In this document: positions 42,580 through 51,004 of the stretch, piece by piece | Layout: each line of letters begins with the position of its first letter | How positions within the stretch are numbered: position 1 is the first letter of the stretch | DNA from: a virus | IMG/VR virus record: IMGVR_UViG_3300046727_000675 | Coordinates: 23,305 to 87,304 of that record | Reading direction: 5' to 3' (one strand) | DNA: 64,000 nt | Position numbers and translations under genes: made by a program | Notes under the pieces: generated by a model | Database searches by the model: none | Told to the model about the DNA's origin: nothing | What the model saw: the letters and a program-made list of their open reading frames with translations, nothing else

Positions 42580-43058
42580 CCGCGCGCAAGTTCAAGCCGC
42601 TCGCCCAGCTGACGGTCGAAGAAGAAAAAGTATGGCAGCAGGCGTTCGGATACCACCTCGACTCCGGCAAGCAGGGCCAGGACCGCGCCGGCGCTCGCGC
42701 CTGGCGCGACGTGCAGAAAGAATTTCCGCGGCTGAAGGACTACCGCGGCGCGCTGCCGACCGAGGCCGCCGATCTCAAGCACGTGCCTGTAATTTCAGAT
42801 GCGGCCACCCGTCGTCGCGTCACGCGCTACCTCGGCACCTGCGCGAACGGCCGGCGCACGCGGGTCGAGCTGACCTTCGACATACTGACCCCCTTAAAAA
42901 CCCCCGACCCGGCCGTCGACGAGGTGCTGCTCCTCGACCTGGTCGACCACGTGTCGTTTCACCTGATGGACGCGCACGACGTGCCCGGGTTCGAGCTGTC
43001 CAGCTTTCGCGCCGGCAGCGATCGCGGCCGCGGCTTCGAGATGAGGAGCGTGGTATGA
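42576..43058 (+). CDS. unknown 160-residue protein
   Basis: ATG 42576 in an ATGA overlap. The N-terminal half is helical with LTVEEEKVWQQAFGYHL; the C-terminal half is beta-rich (RTRVELTFDIL, LLDLVDHVSFHL). It precedes the adenine methyltransferase and is coupled to it. No family recognised. Confidence 0.6.
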   Translation: MTARKFKPLAQLTVEEEKVWQQAFGYHLDSGKQGQDRAGARAWRDVQKEFPRLKDYRGALPTEAADLKHVPVISDAATRRRVTRYLGTCANGRRTRVELTFDILTPLKTPDPAVDEVLLLDLVDHVSFHLMDAHDVPGFELSSFRAGSDRGRGFEMRSVV

Positions 43059-43603
43059 CCGAGGAGCTCAAGATCAAGACTTTCCAGACCATCTATGCCG
43101 ACCCGCCGTGGTTCGAGTCCGGCGGCGGCCAGATCGTGCGCGGCGCGCAACGTCACTACCCGCTGATGAAGACCGACGCGATCTGCCGGCTCGAGATCCG
43201 CGAGGGCATCTCCGTGAAGTGGCTCGCCGCGGAGAACGCGCACCTCTACATGTGGGTGACCAACAACTTCCTGCGCGACGGGCTGAAGGTGATGGAGGCC
43301 TGGAACTTCGAGTACAAGACGATGATCACCTGGGCCAAGGACCGCATCGGCCTCGGCCAGTACTTCCGCGGGCAGACCGAGCACGTGCTGTTCGGCGTGC
43401 GCGGGAACCTGCCGTACCGCACGCGGGAGTCCGACGGCAAGCGCGCGCAGGGCACGACCCTCATCACGGCCCCCCGCGGCGAGCACAGCGTGAAGCCGGA
43501 GGAGATGCGCCAGATGATCGAGCTCGTCTCGCCCGGGCCGTACGTCGAGCTGTTCGCGCGGCGGCCGGCGCCGGGCTGGTCAGTCTGGGGGAACGAGGTA
43601 TGA
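43055..43603 (+). CDS. MT-A70 family adenine methyltransferase
   Basis: 182 residues, ATG 43055 in an ATGA overlap. TIYADPPWFESGG holds the catalytic DPPW, and AHLYMWVTNNFL, TMITWAKDRIGLGQYFRGQT and HVLFGVRG follow the family pattern. It would methylate adenine N6 in DNA, probably to evade host restriction. Confidence 0.88.
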   Translation: MTEELKIKTFQTIYADPPWFESGGGQIVRGAQRHYPLMKTDAICRLEIREGISVKWLAAENAHLYMWVTNNFLRDGLKVMEAWNFEYKTMITWAKDRIGLGQYFRGQTEHVLFGVRGNLPYRTRESDGKRAQGTTLITAPRGEHSVKPEEMRQMIELVSPGPYVELFARRPAPGWSVWGNEV

Positions 43604-43899
43604 GCTCAAAAATTATCGTCACGAAGGACCGGATCATCGAGGTCCCCGGGTTCTGGGAGCGCGAAGGCTGGAAGCCCGCGTTCCGCATGACGGTCACAAT
43701 GGTGCCGGTCATGCTCGCCGCCTGTGTGATGGTCTGCGCGATCGTGCTGCCGGAGATCATCGCGAAGGCGGTTCACCCGCTGGTGTTTCAAATTTTTCTC
43801 GGGATCGGGGTGCTGTTTTTAACCGCGTTCTGGATGTACTGGGTGTTTCAACCGCTCGAGCAGCGGCAAAAAGAACTTCGAAGAATGGATAAACGGTGA
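43600..43899 (+). CDS. two-span membrane protein
   Basis: 99 residues from ATG 43600. Two hydrophobic spans (MVPVMLAACVMVCAIVL and IFLGIGVLFLTAFWMYWVF) and a charged C-terminus. Overlaps the helicase gene by 4 bases. Function unknown. Confidence 0.6.
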   Translation: MSSKIIVTKDRIIEVPGFWEREGWKPAFRMTVTMVPVMLAACVMVCAIVLPEIIAKAVHPLVFQIFLGIGVLFLTAFWMYWVFQPLEQRQKELRRMDKR

Positions 43900-45506
43900 T
43901 CGAGCTAGATCCCAAGAAGTTCAAGACCGCGCCCTTCGCGCACCAGCTCGAGGGCGTCAAGGCGCTGCTGAAGAGGCCGGCCTTCGCGCTGTTCGACGAG
44001 ATGGGCGCGGGCAAGTCGAAGCAGGTGGTCGACGCCGCGTGCGTGCTCTTCGAGTCCGGCGCGATCGACACGGTCGTGGTCGTGGCGCCGGCGAGCTGCC
44101 GCGGCGTCTGGCTCGACCCCGACCTCGGCGAGATCCGGAAGCACGCGTGGGCGCCGGTCCGCGTCGTCGAGTACCACGCGCCGCGCAAGGGCTCGCACTG
44201 GCGCGAAGTGTGGCGCCACGACTACCGCGACGACCTCGAGCGGTTCGGCGGCTCGCGCTGGCCGCGGGGCACGCTCAGCTGGGTCGTCACCAACTACGAG
44301 TTCACGCGCAAGATGGCGAAGGACAGGCGCGGCAGGAACCAGTACCCGCACGTCGACCGCATGGTCGCCGAGATCAAGGAGCACGGGCAGAAGGTCCTGC
44401 TCGTTCTCGACGAAAGTTCGTTCGTGAAGAGCCGGACGGCGCACCAGTCGAAGGCGATCGCGCGGCTGCGCGCGGCCTGCGCGCGGTGCGTGCTGCTGAA
44501 CGGCACGCCCGTGACCAACTCCCCGCTCGACCTGTGGAGCCAGCTGCGCATCATGGACCCGGCGGCGCTCGCCGGCTTCCAGAACTTCTGGCACTTCCGC
44601 TCGCGCTACGCGATCATGGGCGGGTGGAACAACAAGCAGGTGCTGCGCTTCCACGACCTCGACGACCTCTCGCGCCGCGTCGCGCCCTGGGTGCTGCGCC
44701 GCGAGAAGAAGGACTGCCTCGACCTGCCCGAGAAGCTGTTCACCACGGCCGAGGTCAGGCTCGACCCCGCGACCTGGAAGAAGTACAAAGAATTGAAGGA
44801 GGAGGCCGTCCTCGCGCTCGAGGAGTACGGCGAGGACGCGCAGATGGAGGCCAACGCCGCCGTCCGGCTGCTGCGCCTGTCGCAGCTCACGTCGGGGATC
44901 CTCGGCGGCGTGCGGCCGCCGACGGGCGCCGCCGACGCGGAAACGGTGTTCGCCGAGGCCGCGGAGGAGCCGGCCGCAATGACGATCGACGTCTCGCGCG
45001 AGAAGCTCGACTGGGCCCTCGAGTACCTCTCCGAGTGGACCACGGCGCGCGCCGTCATCGTGTGGTGCCGGTTCCGCCGCGAGCGGGAGCGCCTGGCCGA
45101 GGAGCTGCGCCGCGACCACGCGACGAAGATCGCGACCTTCGAGCTCTACGGCGGCCAGCCGAAGGCCGAGCGGGAGGACGCCGTGCGCAGGTTCACGACG
45201 GTTTCGTCGAACGCGAAGCGGTACATGCTCCTGGCGCAGCCGCACGCCGGCGGGTTCGGCCTGAACCTCGTGGCCGCGACCGAGGCCGTGTACGTCAGCC
45301 AGGACTACTCGTCGATGATCCGCAAGCAGTCGGAGGACCGGTGCCACCGGCCGGGGCAGAGGTTCAACGTGACGTACAAGGACGTGATCGCCACCGGCCC
45401 ACAGGGGCAAAAGACCGTGGACCACGCGATTGTCCGCGCGCTGCGCAAGTACGAGGATGTGGCGCGGTGGACATGCTCGGAGTGGAGAAAAGCATTGGAG
45501 GAGTGA
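43896..45506 (+). CDS. SNF2-type superfamily 2 helicase
   Basis: 536 residues from GTG 43896. Walker A DEMGAGKSK (residues 34-42); motif II reads LVLDESSFVKS (near 171), with DESS in place of DEAH; motif III LLNGTPVTN; a later RecA-like half with GGFGLNLVAATE and RKQSEDRCHRPGQ (motifs V-VI). Such phage proteins remodel DNA-protein complexes during replication or recombination. Confidence 0.9.
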   Translation: MIELDPKKFKTAPFAHQLEGVKALLKRPAFALFDEMGAGKSKQVVDAACVLFESGAIDTVVVVAPASCRGVWLDPDLGEIRKHAWAPVRVVEYHAPRKGSHWREVWRHDYRDDLERFGGSRWPRGTLSWVVTNYEFTRKMAKDRRGRNQYPHVDRMVAEIKEHGQKVLLVLDESSFVKSRTAHQSKAIARLRAACARCVLLNGTPVTNSPLDLWSQLRIMDPAALAGFQNFWHFRSRYAIMGGWNNKQVLRFHDLDDLSRRVAPWVLRREKKDCLDLPEKLFTTAEVRLDPATWKKYKELKEEAVLALEEYGEDAQMEANAAVRLLRLSQLTSGILGGVRPPTGAADAETVFAEAAEEPAAMTIDVSREKLDWALEYLSEWTTARAVIVWCRFRRERERLAEELRRDHATKIATFELYGGQPKAEREDAVRRFTTVSSNAKRYMLLAQPHAGGFGLNLVAATEAVYVSQDYSSMIRKQSEDRCHRPGQRFNVTYKDVIATGPQGQKTVDHAIVRALRKYEDVARWTCSEWRKALEE

Positions 45507-45507
45507 T

Positions 45508-45933
45508 ATGCCTGAAGACAAGTTAGACCTAAAGACCAGCGGGATCAAGCTCAGCGAGCTCGAGCCGTGCTCGTTCTGCGACGGGCCGCTGGGGACCGTG
45601 TTCCGCATCGTCGAGGTCAAGCACGCGATCGTGAACCTAAAAAACGCAAATCAAACGCTCGCGCTCGCCCAAGGGTTCGGTCTCGGCCTGCAGCTCGCCG
45701 AGGTGATGGGCGCGGGCGGCGACCGCGGGGTCGAGGTGCTCGAGAACGAGGAGGCCGTCACGCGGCTCTTCTGCTGCCAGGATTGCCTATGCGGGATAAA
45801 GAAGGGGCTCAGCCAGCGCCTGGTCCCGACCTGCTCGATCGCCGAGGCCTGCGAGCGCGTGAACGAGCGGCGCGCGAAGAAGAACGAAAAATCCAACGAG
45901 AACGGGGAACACGAGAATGCCCAAGAAGCCTGA
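45508..45933 (+). CDS. zinc-binding-like protein
   Basis: 141 residues; ATG 45508 has TTGGAGGAG upstream. CSFCDGP near residue 20 and CCQDCLCG near residue 97 form two cysteine pairs. The C-terminal tail is charged. Overlaps the next gene by 17 bases. Function unknown. Confidence 0.6.
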   Translation: MPEDKLDLKTSGIKLSELEPCSFCDGPLGTVFRIVEVKHAIVNLKNANQTLALAQGFGLGLQLAEVMGAGGDRGVEVLENEEAVTRLFCCQDCLCGIKKGLSQRLVPTCSIAEACERVNERRAKKNEKSNENGEHENAQEA

Positions 45934-46165
45934 CATCTGCGCCTGCGGCCTGCCGCTCCCGGCGCGCGCCGGCTGGCGCGATACCCACCTGAAGAGCAAG
46001 TGGCACGCCGCCGGTGCCGAGGCGATCGCGCTGCGGTCGCGCGGCGTCAGCTACGCCGAGATCGGCCGGCAGCTGAATTTGACCCGCGCCTACGTCCGGA
46101 ACCGCCTGTCGAGGTGCGGAAAGGCGCGGGCGTCCTGCAATTCCAAGAGGGAGATCGCGGCGTGA
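45917..46165 (+). CDS. small helix-turn-helix protein
   Basis: 82 residues. CACGLPLPARAGW near the start, then GVSYAEIGRQLNLTRAYVRN, a resolvase-like helix-turn-helix. A short phage regulator is likely. Confidence 0.65.
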   Translation: MPKKPDICACGLPLPARAGWRDTHLKSKWHAAGAEAIALRSRGVSYAEIGRQLNLTRAYVRNRLSRCGKARASCNSKREIAA

Positions 46166-46413
46166 TCGAGCTCTTCCTCACGCGCGACAAGAACAACCTT
46201 GCTGTCTGCGAGCTGCGCGACGGGCAGCAGGTGATCGCGAAGGTGTACGCGGCGCCCGACGGCCAGACGATCCGGCTCGCGATGCCGGAGTTCAGGGTGT
46301 TCAGCCAGCTGCGCCTGGAGCCCGATTTACATTTTGTAGACGTATATCGAAAAGTCGAATGGGCCGCGGCGGCGCGCGAGCGGCGCAAGGCCGAGGAGGC
46401 GAGGAAAAAATGA
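46162..46413 (+). CDS. small beta-rich protein with helical tail
   Basis: 83 residues from GTG 46162 (GTGA overlap). Strands such as NNLAVCELRDGQQVIAKVY, then a charged helix (ARERRKAEEARKK). No family recognised. Confidence 0.6.
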   Translation: MIELFLTRDKNNLAVCELRDGQQVIAKVYAAPDGQTIRLAMPEFRVFSQLRLEPDLHFVDVYRKVEWAAAARERRKAEEARKK

Positions 46414-46511
46414 GCATGTCTTGGAAGCGCTGGACGCTGTTGATCCTGTGCGAGGGGGCCCTGGTTGCGATGGTCGTCTACGGGCTGCTTCGCGCGAAGC
46501 CGGGATGCTGA
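46410..46511 (+). CDS. 33-residue single-span membrane microprotein
   Basis: ATG 46410 overlaps the upstream stop. WTLLILCEGALVAMVVYGLL forms one membrane span, followed by a short basic end. Accepted because of the ATGA coupling and a clean span. Confidence 0.5.
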   Translation: MSMSWKRWTLLILCEGALVAMVVYGLLRAKPGC

Positions 46512-46513
46512 CG

Positions 46514-46669
46514 ATGAAGGCCTATGACCGAAAGGGCCGGCGGCGGCCGCAATGGCGGACGCCCCGCGAACCACGGGGCTCCCGCCGCACCGCGCGGAGA
46601 CAGGCTATCCTCTCCGCGGCCGCCGCCGCCCTCCGCCCAGCCGGAAGGAGGGCGCGGTGCTCGAGCTGA
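46514..46669 (+). CDS. possible small Arg-rich ORF
   Basis: 51 residues, very Arg-rich (KGRRRPQWRTPREPRGSRR). No good ribosome site. It may be chance coding in a 145-base GC-rich gap between better genes; recorded because nothing else explains the gap. Confidence 0.3.
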   Translation: MKAYDRKGRRRPQWRTPREPRGSRRTARRQAILSAAAAALRPAGRRARCSS

Positions 46670-46833
46670 TTCGCGTCTACCTGGGCTACTGCTTCGAGTG
46701 CCGGACGGCGGCGCTCGTCGGCGAGTACAAGGTTACCGGCTGGCGGCACCACGTGGTGACCTGCGCGCCGTGCCTGCAGGCCAAGGCCGACAAGCTGGGG
46801 CAGGCGATCCCGCCGAAGGAGGACGCGACGTGA
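46657..46833 (+). CDS. small zinc-ribbon-like protein
   Basis: 58 residues from GTG 46657, with GGAAGGAGG 6 bases upstream. CFECRTA (near residue 11) and CAPCLQA (near residue 34) form two CxxC pairs. The longer frame lacks a ribosome site. Confidence 0.65.
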   Translation: MLELIRVYLGYCFECRTAALVGEYKVTGWRHHVVTCAPCLQAKADKLGQAIPPKEDAT

Positions 46834-47072
46834 CGACCGACCTGATGACGATCGACGACGCGCTGCGCGCGACGCGCGGGCAGGACCCGGGCACCGACGC
46901 GTTCAACGTCTGGAACCTCGGCGGCGACGCGCGGCTGGCGCAGGCCGTCGGCCTTTTCCGGTGCGCCGTCTGCGGGCTGTTCGCGCGGCTGTTCGTCCAC
47001 CGCGACGGCGGGACGCGCTGCGTCGAGTGCGACCACGACTATTGCGGGCTCAAGAAGAAGGGATGGAACTGA
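46830..47072 (+). CDS. small zinc-ribbon-like protein
   Basis: 80 residues from GTG 46830 in a GTGA overlap. CAVCGLF and CVECDHDYC give the cysteine pairs. N-terminal half helical. Function unknown. Confidence 0.65.
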   Translation: MTTDLMTIDDALRATRGQDPGTDAFNVWNLGGDARLAQAVGLFRCAVCGLFARLFVHRDGGTRCVECDHDYCGLKKKGWN

Positions 47073-47073
47073 C

Positions 47074-47307
47074 ATGGCGATGACGATCGACGAGGCGAGG
47101 AACCTGGTGTCCGGGCCCGGCACGACCGAGGTCGGCCGGCAGGCCGACGTCTGGGCGGTGGAGCAGGCGGTGCGCGCGCTGAAGGCCGAGGGCCACGCCG
47201 TGCAGATGGACACGACCTACGACGCGGACCAGCGGTTCCACCACGCCACGGTTCACCACCACCGCACCTGCGTGCGGTGCGAGGCGGAGAAGAAGTATGG
47301 CCGCTAA
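47074..47307 (+). CDS. small His-rich protein
   Basis: 77 residues. FHHATVHHHRTCVRCEAE near the C-terminus may bind metal. Overlaps the next gene by 11 bases. No family recognised. Confidence 0.6.
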   Translation: MAMTIDEARNLVSGPGTTEVGRQADVWAVEQAVRALKAEGHAVQMDTTYDADQRFHHATVHHHRTCVRCEAEKKYGR

Positions 47308-47752
47308 GAACCAGTGCGCCGCTGTCTACGGAGGAACGAGCGCCGCGCGGGGCGGTCGCTGCCGGCTCGAGGCGGGTCACGACGGGCGGCACCAGACCCA
47401 CGGAATTGTCGTGGGCCCGTCGGGGAGCGGCCCCGTCCAGGATGGATCACAAGGTTTTTTCTTCGTTGATTCTGAGCGCTCCGACCTGCGCGACCAGCAC
47501 GTCGAGCGCGAGATTAAAACGGGCGCGCGGCAGGACCCGACGGTCAACCACCCGGCGCACTACGCGCCGGGCGGGAACATGACCTTCGAGGCGATCAACG
47601 TGATCGACGCCTGGGGGCTCGGCTTCGCGCTCGGCAACTGCGTGAAGTACGTCTGCCGCGCGGGGCGCAAGACGCCGTCGGCGCTGACCGACCTGCGCAA
47701 GGCGCTGTGGTACCTGCAGCACGAGATCAAGAGACTGGAGGACGAGACATGA
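47297..47752 (+). CDS. DUF3310 protein
   Basis: 151 residues. The last 70 residues, from VNHPAHYAPGGNMTFEAINV to FALGNCVKYVCRAGRK and LRKALWYLQHEI, are the DUF3310 signature of many phages. The N-terminal half carries a Cys/His set (RCRLEAGHDGRHQTH). The role of the family is uncertain; it is often near nucleotide-metabolism genes, as here beside ThyX. Confidence 0.85.
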   Translation: MAAKNQCAAVYGGTSAARGGRCRLEAGHDGRHQTHGIVVGPSGSGPVQDGSQGFFFVDSERSDLRDQHVEREIKTGARQDPTVNHPAHYAPGGNMTFEAINVIDAWGLGFALGNCVKYVCRAGRKTPSALTDLRKALWYLQHEIKRLEDET

Positions 47753-48414
47753 GAATCATCGACCCGCGGGTCGACCTGATGGACCCGGAGGACCGCGTCG
47801 CGGGGATCCGGCTGCTGCGCAAGATCGAGGCCTACGCGCGCATCAGCCACAGGAGCGAGGGCCGGCAAGACGAGCAAACCTGGGAGCGGTTCATTAAGGC
47901 CGTGGTCATCGAGCACGGGGACTGGTCGGTCGTCGAGCACGCGTCGGCGTCGGCCGTGTTCCGCGTCTCGCGCGGGGTCACCCACGAGCTGGTGCGGCAC
48001 CGGATGATGTCGTTCACACAGGAGTCCACGCGTTTCGTTAACGGCCGGAAGAGCTACCCGAACGGGCTCGAGTTCATCGATCCGATTGAAGTGAAAGACG
48101 TGCTGGACCTCGAATGGATGCACGCATCTTACGCCGATAATGAGCGCTACTATTTCAATCTTTTGGAGCATGGCGTCCGCCCGCAGGAGGCGCGCGCGGT
48201 CCTGCCGAATGCGCTCGCGGCGACGATCGCCGTCACGGGGAACCTCCGCGCCTGGCGGCACGTGCTGCGCATGCGCACGACGCGCGAGACGCACCCCGAC
48301 TTCAGGCGCGTGATGGCCAGGCTGCTCGCCGACTTCAAGGCGCGCGTACCGATCCTGTACGACGACATCATCCCGAACGGGCCGCAAGCCGACGCGGTGA
48401 GGCTCCCGTGCTGA
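47749..48414 (+). CDS. thyX: flavin-dependent thymidylate synthase
   Basis: 221 residues; ATG 47749 overlaps the upstream stop. RHRMMSFTQESTR (residues 83-95) is the complete ThyX motif RHRxxSxxxxSxR. EHASASAVFRVSRG before it and LPNALAATIAVTGNLRAW after it fit the family. It makes dTMP from dUMP using FAD and methylenetetrahydrofolate, and so frees the ThyA-like enzyme at 34607 for another reaction. Confidence 0.95.
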   Translation: MRIIDPRVDLMDPEDRVAGIRLLRKIEAYARISHRSEGRQDEQTWERFIKAVVIEHGDWSVVEHASASAVFRVSRGVTHELVRHRMMSFTQESTRFVNGRKSYPNGLEFIDPIEVKDVLDLEWMHASYADNERYYFNLLEHGVRPQEARAVLPNALAATIAVTGNLRAWRHVLRMRTTRETHPDFRRVMARLLADFKARVPILYDDIIPNGPQADAVRLPC

Positions 48415-48605
48415 ACAATTTTACCACCCCGCTCGGCTCGTTCCGAACCGCCGTGCTTGACGGCGACCCCGTCACGGTGGCGGTGCTGGTGACCGCGCGA
48501 CGGTGCGCGTGCGGGGCGATGGCGATGATGGTGATCAACAGAATGGGAAAGACGCGGTGCACGTCCTGCGATCGAAGGCTGGTCGAGGAGAGAAAAACGT
48601 CATGA
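48408..48605 (+). CDS. small zinc-ribbon-like protein
   Basis: 65 residues from GTG 48408. CACGAMAMM and CTSCDRRL form the cysteine pairs. Overlaps both neighbours. Function unknown. Confidence 0.6.
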   Translation: MLNNFTTPLGSFRTAVLDGDPVTVAVLVTARRCACGAMAMMVINRMGKTRCTSCDRRLVEERKTS

Positions 48606-48967
48606 GCCGGTTCATCGTCACGATCGAGAAAAAGGCGCTGCAGACGGCGACCGTGCAAAACATCGTCGATGAGATCAAGGCGAAGCTCGGCAAGAAGGCC
48701 GACGTGGACATGGAGAAGGATCCGACGCCGAACTCCCGCGCCGACCAGCTCGCGCTCATCAAGGCGCGGGTCGAAGAGTGCGCCGGCGACGTGGAGTCGC
48801 TGAAGGACGAGCTGCAGGACTGGAAGGACAACCTCCCGGAGAACCTGCAGGACGGCGACAAGGGCTCGCAGCTCGAAACGGCGATCGACGCGCTCGACGC
48901 CGTGAAGGACTCGATCGAGGAGGCCGCGAACGAGTGCGACTCCGTCGAATTTCCGGGGATGTACTGA
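48602..48967 (+). CDS. acidic helical protein
   Basis: 121 residues, ATG 48602 overlapping the upstream stop. Long acidic helices (RVEECAGDVESLKDELQDW, IDALDAVKDSIEEAANEC). May form a coiled-coil adaptor. No family recognised. Confidence 0.65.
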   Translation: MSRFIVTIEKKALQTATVQNIVDEIKAKLGKKADVDMEKDPTPNSRADQLALIKARVEECAGDVESLKDELQDWKDNLPENLQDGDKGSQLETAIDALDAVKDSIEEAANECDSVEFPGMY

Positions 48968-48977
48968 GGAGGATAAG

Positions 48978-49475
48978 ATGGCGGGAAAGTACGCGAAGTA
49001 CCGGGGGAAGCTCGAGGCGTTCGCGCAGGAGCCCGACTTCCAGAAGAAGGTCGACGCCGAGAAGAGGAAGCACGCGAAACGCGACGCGAACGCGCTCGGC
49101 AAGGAGTTCGTCCGGCGCAAGCGCGCGAAGAACTCGCTCAAGCGCAAGGACAGGCAGCTGAACGTCGAGCTCGAGGCGCTATCGCAGCTGCTCGTCGACC
49201 GGCTCGAGGGCGCCGAGATCGAGAGCGTGAAGTTCCGCGGTGGGGTCGGCGTCGGCCTGCAGGACAAGCCGTACCCGTCGGTCGCCGACCGCCGGAAGCT
49301 GTTTGGCTGGATCAAGCAGACGCGCATGACCGGCCTCCTGTCGGTGCACCACCAGACGCTCCTGGGCCTTGTCACCGAGGCGCTCGAGGCCGGAAGGCCT
49401 CTCCCGCCGGGAGTCGACGTGTTCCTGAAGACGAGCGCGAAGGTCACGGGGCTGAAGGACGGGGACGATGACTGA
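48978..49475 (+). CDS. unknown basic protein
   Basis: 165 residues with GAGGAGGA upstream. Lys/Arg-rich helical N-terminal half, then VADRRKLFGWIKQTRMTG and HHQTLLGLVTEALEAG. Likely nucleic-acid binding. Its stop codon lies inside the first strand of the structured RNA that follows. Confidence 0.65.
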   Translation: MAGKYAKYRGKLEAFAQEPDFQKKVDAEKRKHAKRDANALGKEFVRRKRAKNSLKRKDRQLNVELEALSQLLVDRLEGAEIESVKFRGGVGVGLQDKPYPSVADRRKLFGWIKQTRMTGLLSVHHQTLLGLVTEALEAGRPLPPGVDVFLKTSAKVTGLKDGDDD

Positions 49476-49642
49476 TTTGCTCGGCTTCCTGTTGGAGGTC
49501 TCTTCAGGTTGCCGCTGGGGAAAACCCGCTCCGTAAAAAGAGCGACTGAGAACACTTTGCCAAGGTCGCGAGCACGCAGGAGAGGGAACTTAAGAACAGG
49601 GCGCCGGCACGCGCCCACTCCAGACAGGGAGCCGAGCAAATC
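49474..49642 (+). ncRNA. structured RNA candidate 1, closed by a 19-bp helix
   Basis: Bases 49474-49492 pair with 49624-49642 over 19 positions with a single G-T wobble. After one bulged G (49623) five more pairs follow (49493-49497 with 49618-49622). Inside are GGG-GAAAA-CCC, GCTC/GAGC and GGGCGC/GCGCCC (49599-49604 with 49611-49616) hairpins. The element fills the gap between genes at 48978 and 49713. It does not match 6S, RNase P, tmRNA or group I intron features that I can recall. No T-run follows. Confidence 0.7.
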
Positions 49643-49712
49643 GGTCAAAAATTTTAATCCGGCCCGGGGCGGGCCGCAACCCAGCACCGCACGTGAGAGG
49701 GAGGGACAAGCA

Positions 49713-50039
49713 GTGAAGAAGAAACCAGCGAAGAAGAAGAAAAGCAAAAAGCCGGCCAAGCGAAGTAAAAACAAGACAGGGTTCTCGCGACCGTCACGAT
49801 CGGGCCCCGCGCCGAAGAAAGAGTCGAGGCCTGTGAAAGACCCCGACAATAATCTTCCTCCGCCCGACAACAACCTGCCGGAACCTGGAAGCGAACCGAT
49901 AGCGAAGCAGGACCCGGTCCCGGCCGAGGGCGACGCGCCGCTCGAGGAGGAGGTCTCGAACGACGACCTCGCCGGAGACGGCGAAGCAAATAACGACGCG
50001 CCCGACGAGGGCCCGGACGACGACAAGAACAACGACTAA
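49713..50039 (+). CDS. protein with basic head and acidic tail
   Basis: 108 residues from GTG 49713 with GAGGGAGGG upstream. The first 30 residues are almost all Lys/Pro/Ala/Ser (KKKPAKKKKSKKPAKRSK); the rest is Pro/Asp/Glu/Asn-rich and probably disordered. The frame stays open upstream through the RNA element, but that part lacks a ribosome site. It may bind DNA or RNA. Confidence 0.6.
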   Translation: MKKKPAKKKKSKKPAKRSKNKTGFSRPSRSGPAPKKESRPVKDPDNNLPPPDNNLPEPGSEPIAKQDPVPAEGDAPLEEEVSNDDLAGDGEANNDAPDEGPDDDKNND

Positions 50040-50101
50040 CCGACATCCACCCCCAACCCGTCCGCCGCACGTGGACAAACACAAAAGGAGATCGAACAGC
50101 C

Positions 50102-50998
50102 ATGGCGAAAGAAACGAAGAAGGAAACACCGAAGGACAGGAAGCAGGAGGAGCGCGAGCGGGCGCTCGCGCCGCCCCCGCAGGGCCAGGCGCTCGCGCGG
50201 CAGGCGGCCGCCCCGCCGGCGCGCGCGGCGCGGACGGCGGTCGAGCCCGTCGAGGGCTTCGAGAACATGGAGGCCGCGGACCTGGCGAAGCCCAGGCTCG
50301 CGCTCTGCCAGTCGATGACGCCGCAGCGCAAGAAAACCGACGCGAAGTACATCCAGGGCCTCGAGGAGGGGGACTTCTTCAACACGATCACGGGCGAGCG
50401 GTTCGGCCCCGAGGTCACGGTCGTCCCGCTGCTCTTCTACAAGAGCCGGATCCTCTTCCGCGACATCGACGAGGGCGGCGGCATGCTCTGCCAGTCGCAG
50501 GACGCCGTCACCGGCGTCGGCGAGCCGGGCGGCGAGTGCGCGTCGTGCCCGATGGCGCAGTTCGGGGAGAAGGGCGAGGCCCCGCAGTGCACCAACTTCT
50601 TCAACTACCCGGCGCTCGTCGTGCCGGCGAAGGGGCCGGTCGGACCCGAGCACCTCGTGGTGCTGAGCCTGAAGTCGACGGGGCTCAAGGCCGCGAAGGA
50701 CTGGAACTCAAAGATGCGCCTGCGCATGGACAAGCAGACGCGCCGGACGCTCCCGATGTTCCGCGGCCTCTACCGGCTGTCGGCGGTCGAGCAGAAGAAC
50801 TCGGCCGGGCAGCAGTGGCACGGCGTCCGCGTGGAGAACGCGGGCGAGGTGTCCGCCGAGAACGCGGCGATCGCGCGCGACGCGTACGAGTCGGTGCGCG
50901 ACCTGTACCGCAGCGGGCGGCTGCAGGTCGACACGGCGGGGCTCCAGGAGCGCGAGCCCGGCGCCGACGACGCGCCGGCCGGCACGGGTGGAATGTAG
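50102..50998 (+). CDS. conserved phage protein with Cys cluster, possible ssDNA-binding protein
   Basis: 298 residues, with AAAAGGAGA upstream. A charged, disordered N-terminus (1-50) is followed by a beta-rich core with ECASCPMAQFGE ... CTNFFNYPALVV and VVLSLKSTGLKAAKDWNSKM. Similar proteins occur in other phages near replication genes, and an OB-type single-strand-binding role is possible. I cannot assign a family. Confidence 0.65.
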   Translation: MAKETKKETPKDRKQEERERALAPPPQGQALARQAAAPPARAARTAVEPVEGFENMEAADLAKPRLALCQSMTPQRKKTDAKYIQGLEEGDFFNTITGERFGPEVTVVPLLFYKSRILFRDIDEGGGMLCQSQDAVTGVGEPGGECASCPMAQFGEKGEAPQCTNFFNYPALVVPAKGPVGPEHLVVLSLKSTGLKAAKDWNSKMRLRMDKQTRRTLPMFRGLYRLSAVEQKNSAGQQWHGVRVENAGEVSAENAAIARDAYESVRDLYRSGRLQVDTAGLQEREPGADDAPAGTGGM

Positions 50999-51004
50999 AA
51001 CTGG

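Noticed and set aside
49509-49712. N-terminal extension of the protein starting at 49713
   Set aside because: The frame is open through the structured RNA, but there is no ribosome site at the TTG and a strong one directly before GTG 49713.
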